64,000 nucleotides of DNA, taken from assembly GCA_021324335.1 (NCBI GenBank), contig JAJPJH010000020.1, positions 22,547 through 86,546 of the forward strand, in the 5' to 3' direction. A program made the translations under genes and the position numbers. Position 1 is the stretch's first letter; each line of letters opens with the position of its first letter. The DNA comes from Gammaproteobacteria bacterium. Its GTDB lineage: Bacteria > Pseudomonadota > Gammaproteobacteria > DSM-16500. This document shows, piece after piece, positions 53,118 through 61,300 of the stretch. The notes beneath the pieces were generated by a model. That model saw nothing but the letters and a program-made list of their open reading frames with translations. It did not search any database and had not been told where the DNA came from.

Positions 53118-54314
53118 ATGCGTTTGATCGAATATATAAAAGAAGGTTTATTCAATCTCTATTATTCTAGATTACGCTCTATCTTAGCATTGCTCGGTAT
53201 TTTAGTGGGTACGGCTTCTGTTGTTGCGATGGTATTAGGTGGTGAATTAGCAACGAATGAAGCATTGAAACAATTTAAATCGTTAGGAACGGATTTGCTT
53301 GCAGTGTCTATTAATGAAAGCGGTGATAATGAGCAGTCAATGGAGAGATCGGCTGATTTAACCTTGGATCAAGCATTGTCATTGGATAAAGCGGATAACA
53401 ATATTTTACAAGTGGCGCCTTATACACAACTATTTAATTCTATTACTTACAACGGCAATTTGCTGAATGCTGTGATTCTAGGGGTGACCAACCATTTTGC
53501 CGACGTAGTGCATATTAAATTACAATCAGGTCGCTTTATTTCACTGCTGGACCAATATGAATTTTATTGTGTCATTGGTCATGATGTTTATGAGGAAATG
53601 AAGAAAATTTCATTTCAAGAACCATTAGGCCAACAAATCCAAATGGATAAAAATATTTTTGTAATAGTAGGGGTAGCAGAGAGTTGGCCAGAGAATAATT
53701 TTGTTTATACCAATATTGATAATGCCGTCATGATTCCTTTATTGGCTTCAACAGTTGTTAGCAAATATGCGAAAATCAATAATATGATTATGCGATTGTC
53801 ACCGCATTCCAATATTAATTCAGTAAAGGGAAACATTTCACAAGCTATCAGCCAATTTATTTCTGGTAAGCAAATTAATTTCCGCAGTGCAAAAGAATTA
53901 ATTGCCAAGATGAAAAATCAAAGTGATATTTTGACTGTTTTTCTTGGATTGATTGGCAGTATTTCACTCCTTGTCGGGGGAATTGGCGTGATGAATATCA
54001 TGTTGGTGTCGATTGTGGAAAGGCGACGTGAGATCGGTATTCGATTGGCGGTAGGCGCGCGGCGGGTAGATATTAGCTTATTGTTTTTAATCGAAGCGGT
54101 TTTGTTATCACTTGTTGGCGGCTTTTTGGGTGTAGTGATTGGGATTTTAATTGCGTATATGATTGCTACACTCTGGCATTGGGAGTTTATGTTATTTCTT
54201 TGGCCACCATTAGTGGGCTTCACCGTCTCGGTGGCCGTTGGAATTTTCTTTGGGTTTTATCCTGCTTACCTTGCTTCAAAGTTAAATCCGATTGAAGCAT
54301 TGAGGGCAGAATGA
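53118..54314 (+). CDS. MacB/FtsX-type ABC transporter permease
   Basis: A 398-residue permease: one N-terminal helix (LRSILALLGILVGTASVVAM), a large periplasmic domain and three C-terminal helices with the family motif RRREIGIRLAVGARR. MacB-type permeases transmit force for efflux of macrolides or peptides, or extraction of lipoproteins. The ATPase domain or gene is absent on both sides, so the partner must be encoded elsewhere. Confidence 0.87.
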   Translation: MRLIEYIKEGLFNLYYSRLRSILALLGILVGTASVVAMVLGGELATNEALKQFKSLGTDLLAVSINESGDNEQSMERSADLTLDQALSLDKADNNILQVAPYTQLFNSITYNGNLLNAVILGVTNHFADVVHIKLQSGRFISLLDQYEFYCVIGHDVYEEMKKISFQEPLGQQIQMDKNIFVIVGVAESWPENNFVYTNIDNAVMIPLLASTVVSKYAKINNMIMRLSPHSNINSVKGNISQAISQFISGKQINFRSAKELIAKMKNQSDILTVFLGLIGSISLLVGGIGVMNIMLVSIVERRREIGIRLAVGARRVDISLLFLIEAVLLSLVGGFLGVVIGILIAYMIATLWHWEFMLFLWPPLVGFTVSVAVGIFFGFYPAYLASKLNPIEALRAE

Positions 54315-54417
54315 TTAATAGAAGTATTCACTTATCCACAGAATTTGTTGAATTGTTTGCAGCATAAACATGCCATGAAAATAATTCTAACGAAAGCACT
54401 ATGAGCCACTTCTTCAT

Positions 54418-55044
54418 TTATTTCTCCTTTCCTTTTTTAAAAGCACGAGCAATTTCAGCAACATGTTTACCTTGAAAACGTGCAATGCCTAATTCATTTT
54501 CTGATGGCATTCTCTTTCCATCACCTGCCAGCGTCGAAGAACCGTAAGGTGAGCCACCCGTAATTTCATTCATATTCAATAATCGTGTTTCAGAATAAGG
54601 CACCCCCACGATAATCATACCTAAATGCAGTAATGTCGTATGAAAACTGGAGATCGTTGTTTCTTGGCCGCCGTGTTGCGTGCCTGTACTCGTGAAGACA
54701 CTGCCAATTTTGTTGACGAATGAATTCTTCATCCATAAGCCACCAAGTTGGTCTAAAAAATTTCGCATTTGCGAACACATATTTCCAAAACGCGTCGGTG
54801 TTCCGAAAATATACGCATCTGCTTTAGCAATCTGATCGACTGTTATGATAGGAATGTGCCCAAAAGCTTTTTGCGCTTCTTTCGCACCGCTCTTTTCTAA
54901 AATTTCTTCCGACACCAATTCAGGCACACGAAATATTTCCACATTCACCCCACTCACTTCACGCGCCCCTGCGGCAATCGCTTCGGTCATGCGGTAGATG
55001 TGACCATACATACTATAGAATATAATTTGGAGTGTGACGGACAT
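54418..55044 (-). CDS. wrbA: NAD(P)H:quinone oxidoreductase WrbA
   Basis: A 208-residue flavodoxin-like protein. FMN loop [32 protein letters not shown], and [12 protein letters not shown] are the WrbA signatures. It reduces quinones by two electrons. ATG 55044 is preceded by GAGGGAAAAAGG; an extension to 55080 has no such site. Confidence 0.92.
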   Translation of the reverse strand: MSVTLQIIFYSMYGHIYRMTEAIAAGAREVSGVNVEIFRVPELVSEEILEKSGAKEAQKAFGHIPIITVDQIAKADAYIFGTPTRFGNMCSQMRNFLDQLGGLWMKNSFVNKIGSVFTSTGTQHGGQETTISSFHTTLLHLGMIIVGVPYSETRLLNMNEITGGSPYGSSTLAGDGKRMPSENELGIARFQGKHVAEIARAFKKGKEK

Positions 55045-55131
55045 CCTTTTTCCCTCTTTCTTCCATGAATATAAAGTCATTATCCTAACATAAGGTTAAT
55101 AGGATTCCCTAGGATTGATCAATTTTTACAC

Positions 55132-55159
55132 TTGAATTTATCAGATAATGTACTATATT
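55132..55159 (+). promoter_or_regulatory. Candidate promoter of the adhesin gene
   Basis: TTGAAT (55132-55137) and TATATT (55154-55159) with a 16-bp spacer lie 64 bp before the first short upstream ORF. Confidence 0.35.
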
Positions 55160-55222
55160 TCATTTATAGATCAAAAAATTACCAAAGAAAATTAGTAGTC
55201 TAGTCAATACGGAGGATAGGTC

Positions 55223-55246
55223 ATGAAACCGACGTATGGGGAATGA
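55223..55246 (+). other. Very short upstream ORF 1 (MKPTYGE)
   Basis: ATG 55223 has the strongest Shine-Dalgarno of the region (GGAGG, 8 bp upstream). It encodes seven residues and ends at TGA 55244-55246, overlapping the next ATG (ATGA). Confidence 0.35.
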
Positions 55247-55302
55247 ATACTAAGCTATTGAATGTATTCAATTTCCTACTCGCACCGACGTATGGGGGAT
55301 GA
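55243..55302 (+). other. Short upstream ORF 2 (19 codons)
   Basis: Begins MNTKLLNVFNFLLA, like the start of a signal peptide, and ends PTYGG; its TGA (55300-55302) overlaps the ATG of the adhesin gene (ATGA). Both short ORFs end in the same PTYG element from a direct repeat. Confidence 0.35.
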
Positions 55303-58300
55303 ATACATTCACCTCGAAGGTATTCGTTTTCTTATGTTCGATTCTGGCCAGCGCCTTACTCGCTTTAGATTCTATGCCTAGTTGGGCTAACCCAGAAGGG
55401 GGGACGGTTGCAGCTGGAGAGGTGACCATGTCTCATCCGGCTGATAATGTGCTCCAAGTGAACCAGTCCAGTCAGAAAGCCATCGTTAATTGGCAAAGTT
55501 TTAATATTGGCCAACAGGAGCACGTTAATTTTCAACAACCTAACCATTCTTCTATCATCTTAAACCGCGTTAATCCATATAACGGGGTATCCAAAATCTT
55601 CGGGACGATGTCTGCAAATGGTCAAGTCTGGTTAATCAATCCAGCCGGCATTTGGATTGGCCCAACCGCTCATATTAATGTCGCGGGCTTGCTGGCAACA
55701 ACTGCCGATATAAAAGATGCTGATTTTTTAAAGGGTTATTATCATTTTCAACAATCCTCGGAATGGAATAGTGCCGTGGTGAATGAAGGCACGATTGTCA
55801 TTCATGATGCTGGTTTAGCAGCCTTGGCAGGTCCAGGTGTCGTCAACAATGGCCGTATTGAAGCTCATCTCGGGACAGTCGTGCTGGCAGCGGGAAAAGA
55901 GTTTACCGTCGACTTCAATGGCGACCAACTCATTAATTTTAAAGTAGGAAGTGCCACGACTGAGGCGCCCATTGATCCGCGAACTGGCAACCGTCTTTCA
56001 AGTGCAGTGGAAAATACGGGCAGGATTATTGCCGATGGCGGAAAAGTCTTAATGACTGCACAAACGGCGGGCCACATATTAGACAGTGCGATTAATATGT
56101 CAGGGATAGTGGAAGCTAGATCGGTGGGGATGCGGAATGGTGAAATTATCCTGGATGGTCATGAGGATACCGTCTATGTTTCCGGTAGATTGATTGCCTC
56201 CGGTCGGCGTCGAGGCCAAACGGGTGGTACGGTTAAAGTATTAGGGAAACAGGTCGCCTTACTTGATAACGCCGATATTGAGGTTAGTGGGGATGTCGGG
56301 GGTGGGGAAATTTTGGTGGGGGGTAATGCCCATGGCCAAGGTCCTGAAGCGAATGCGGCTTATGCTTATGTGGGCCCGAAGGCAGTATTAAATGCTTCTG
56401 CTTTGACCGCTGGCAACGGTGGAAAAGTAGTCGTTTGGTCCGATCTGGGAACCCAGTTTTATGGCAACATCTTAGCAAGAGGCGGCAACCTGAGTGGTAA
56501 CGGTGGCTGGGTAGAAACCTCAGGAAAACAATATCTTGACGCAGAAGGGAGTGTGGATGCCAGTGCACCGGCGGGTCAAGGGGGAAATTGGTTACTCGAC
56601 CCCGCTAATGTCACTATTTCTTCTTCTGCCACAACTAATGGGACGTTTAGCGGCGGTAGCCCAAATGTTTTCAGTACCACGGCTAACAGTGCTGTGGCTA
56701 ATACGACGACTATCCAAAATTCCTTAAATAGCGGTACCAGTGTCACCATTAATACCACCCCTGCTGGCTCCCAAGATGGTGATATTACCGTGAGCAGTAC
56801 TATTACAAAGTCAGCGGGTAGTACGGCCACTCTCACATTGAATGCTGGAAGTGGTGGTGCTGCACCTGGTGTAATCAATATTAATCAAGCCATTACATCT
56901 ACAACCGGTGCGTTAAATGTTACCTTGGCGGGGCAAGGTACGATTACGCTAGGTGCGGGCATTACCACCAATGGTGGCGCTTTTAATGCCAGTGTACAAA
57001 GTACGGGAAATCCTTCTATTTTACAAACAGCTGGCACGATCAATACGGGCTCAGGCAGTCTCACCTTCTCTGTACCGACTACGACGACGGGTTCGATTGG
57101 CACGAGTAGCTCGCCTATTTTAACTACTTCCACCGGTACCTTGACGATTACGGCAGGCTCAGGGGGTGCCTTCATTTCTAATACGGGTAGCCTCACTTTG
57201 GCTACACCTACCTTAAATACCAATAGTCCTTTAACTGTCCTTTCCTCCGGGACGTTGACACTCCCCGCTGCAGCTATTTCCACTGGCACGGGGAGTATTG
57301 ATTTAGAAAGCAATGGGGGAACCCTGACAACCCGAGGCACCTTAACCACAACGAGTGGGGATATTAAATTAGTGGCTTCAGGGTTATTAACGATAAACAA
57401 CAACTTAACAACGGGTAGTGGCACGGCGAATGGGATTACCTTAACAGGCACCGGCGTGACTCAAGCTAGTAGTGTGGTGGTGAATGCGGGGGCGGGGACG
57501 GCAAGTCCAGGAAATATTATGGTTAATGCTGGAACAGGTACCTTAACCCTTAACTCAGGTTCTCGCTTATTAGCTGGTAACAGTTCCGGTACAGCCGGTA
57601 AGATCACATTGACTGCAGATTCAATGTCTTTTAATACCAGCGGCACCCCTTCTCAGATTGGTGGAACGGGGTCGGGAGCTGGATTCGCTCAATACACTAT
57701 CTTACAACCCTCAACAGCAAGTAGAACGATAGGGATCGCAGGCGGGAGCGGGAGCTTATCCCTTTCAGCAGCGGCGTTAAACGATGTTCGTGCTAAAAAC
57801 GTACGCATCGGGAGTAATACGGGCACCGGCGCGATGACGATTAATGCTTGGACCCCTGGCGCGAATTTTGCATCCGGCGGCGTACTGACGCTGGATACAG
57901 GGGGTGGCATTACAGAAGGTGGGGTGCTTAGTTTAGCAACAGATGGAGCTAGCTTGATTGTACGTAGCGGCGCCGGAAGTGGGGCTGTTTCCCTCACGCA
58001 AGCCAATGTATTTACCTCAGTTGCTGCTTCCTTATCAAATAGTGCGTTATCTATTACCAATGCTTCTAATAAGCCATTAACTATTAGCAGTTTGACAGAC
58101 GATCTAGGTACCGTTTCGGGCATCACCACCCCTGCGAATGTGACATTAACGACCTCCGGTACCAGTGGTTCTTTAACTTTAAATCAAGGCATTAACACCA
58201 GCAGCGGTAGTGGGACAATCTCTTTAAACAGTGTGGCAAGCATCACACAAGCAGCAAATACGACGGTCAATGCCGGTTCAGGAAATATCTTATATAGTGC

Positions 58301-61300
58301 AGGCACCGGCAGTATCACCACCAATAGCAGTGACTTATTACTCACGACTGGAGCCATCTCCTTAAGTGCCGATACCATGTCACTCGCTTCTGATGCTAAC
58401 TCACAGATCGGCGGCACCGGCTTGGGCGCAGGCAGTGCCCAAACGGCTATTGTCACCGTAGGAGATAATAGTGTGACGGTTATTAATATTAATCCATCGG
58501 GCTCGCCTGCTGGTTTAGATCTCTCGCTAGCTTCCTTAAATTCTATTCATGCGACGAATGTTCGTATCGGTGGCCCCGCTGTGGTAGGAGGACAATCAAC
58601 TCCGACGATTGAACCGAATGGTATTACGATTGGCAATGGGAGTGGAAACTGGATGCCTGCTTCTACCTTCGCTAATAATGGCGTGTTAACCCTTGAAATG
58701 AATGGGGATCTTACCCAAACGGCTGGTCTTATTTTGCCATCAACCACTGGCTTATTATTACGTGACTACAACAATGCGACCCTGACCAATACCGCGAATG
58801 TCATTAACAATTTTGCTGCGAATGCTTATGGTGCAGGTTCTTTGCAAATTACGGACGCAGCCAATCAATCGCTGACGTTAACCAGTCTGTCTGATGATGA
58901 AACGGTAGGTTCTGCTCCTTCTCCAGTAGCAGGTATTACAGTGACAGGCGGTGATTTCACAGCAGGGACGGGGGTCACGCTAACGACATCGGGTACGGGG
59001 GCGATTAATATTAATCAAAGTATTAATCAAGGCATTACAGGTGTTGAGTTTGAAGTAGTCTTAAATAGTGGTAGCGGCGGGGTATCAGCAGCCAATGGTG
59101 TTTCTATTAATAGTGGAACGTCTCCTATCACGATTAATGGAGGCGGTGGTGCCGTTAATTTAGGGACAAGTACTTTCACCAATACAAACAATACTTCTAC
59201 AGCGCTGCAACTCCTGAATGCTTCAACGGTGGCGCTAGGCAATATTTCTCTTACTGGGGGAAGTAGTGCGACAGCGACATTAGGCACGGGTGCTAATCCG
59301 ATTACTGGTGCCGTGACGCAAAATGCCAGTACCACGATTGCTGCTCCGATCTTAACGGGGACGACCAGTAATAGTGTCAACTTAAGCAATAGCGGCAATA
59401 CGATTACCCATCTTGCGGCCATGACGACGAGTGGGGCATTAAATGTCACTGATAGTGCTAGCTTATTGACTGTAACGGGAAATGTTAGCAGTAATAACAA
59501 TGCGATTACGCTCGCAGGTATTGGGTACACTCAAAATGCTAGTACCACGGTCAACGCCGGTTCAGGTAATTTATCAATTAGTTCCGGCACCGGTACCTTA
59601 ACATTGAACGCAGCTTCAAATTTATATTCTACCGGGACAATTACTTTAACGGATGATGTTGCTGCTTTTAACGCCGCGGCGGTGATTGGCGGAACGGGAA
59701 CGGGTAATGCAGCAAGTAATTTGATTATTCAACAAAGTACTTCCGCGCGAACCATTGGGATAGCTGGTGGCGCTGGTAATTTATCACTTCCTAGCAGTGC
59801 TTTTACGGGGGTGCATGCCACGAACGTCCAAATTGGTAACAGTGCGTCAGGGGCAGTGGCAATTGGCAGTACTTCGACACCGGCTACCTGGACGCCAGTC
59901 AGCACCTTTGCCACTAACTTATTGTTAATAGAATCAGGCGCTAGTATTGTTCAGAATGCGTCTAATTCTCTTAATCTGCAAACCAGTGGTTCTAATCTAA
60001 CCTTAGAAGTTGCCAATCCGACAGCGGGTGCTGGTACCTTAACGCTTAATTCTACGTTGTTAGTTGGGAATGGGGCTGGCACAACAGGGACCATTAATTT
60101 GCTGGCAGATAGCATGACTTTTAATGCGGGCACTCAAATTGGCGGGACGGCGACCGGAATTGGTTTTGCTAAGTATGTCATCATACAGCCATTTACCGCA
60201 GGAACGGTGATGAGTGTCGGTGGGGGATCAACTGGGTTACAGCTTACCTCCGCTATGCTTAATACCATTCGTTCTACCAACTTACGCATCGGCAGCATTA
60301 ATAATACCGGTGGTATTGCGATTGGCAGTAGCTGGTCTACACCAGGAACGAATTTTAATAGTGGTGTGCTGACATTAGATACCTCTGGCGGTATTAGTCA
60401 AACCGGTGCCCTGACGTTAGGAACGAACCTGCCTAGCTTATTACTTCGCGATTCCAACAATATTGCTTTAGCATCAAGCAGTTCTAATGCATTAACTACT
60501 ATTTCGACAGCGACCACCTCAGGGGGAGCCTTATCTGGTCCTACCCAAATTAAATCGGTAAATGCCTTAACCATTGCAAGTTTGACGGATGATCTGGGTT
60601 CAACCGCTGGATTAAGCACAACGGGTAATGCAACCCTCACCTCAAGTTCTTCCATCTCCGAGTCGGGTTCCGCGTTTATTAATGCAGCTTTGCTAACAAC
60701 CAGTTCAGCAGGTGGTACCAACTTAGGGAATGCTAATACCATCAGCAGCTTCAATGCGGCTAACATCACGAGCGGTGGGATTAATTTAACGAATACAGCA
60801 GCCCCGCTTACTATCACGGGTATCAGTCAAAGTGGTGGCGGCAATGTTTCCGTGGCGAATACCGGCGGTATGACGACTAGCGGGGCAATTACGACCACCG
60901 GTGCAGGCAGTGTGAGCTTAACAGCGACGGGTGCAGAGACGATTGGGTCAGGTGGTATTACTACTGGTACCAGCGGGGGTGCAGTAAATCTGACGGCAGG
61001 TGCTAATAACTTATTAACGATCACTGGTAATGTGGCTAGCAATGGCGGTGCTATCACCTATACCGCGGATAATATGACCCTTACTGGTACGACGAACTCA
61101 GGTGCTGGCTTAGTAACCTTAACGCCTGTATCGAATGTCACAGCGATTCAACTCGGCGTCGGTGCGGTCAATAGCACAGGGGTTTTGGGTATTAACAATA
61201 CCCAATTAGGGACAATTACCTCAACCGGAGGTTTAACAATTGGCTCTAATACGAATACAGGTGGTATTACGGTTGTTGGGACAGCTAGTCCGTCTAATGT

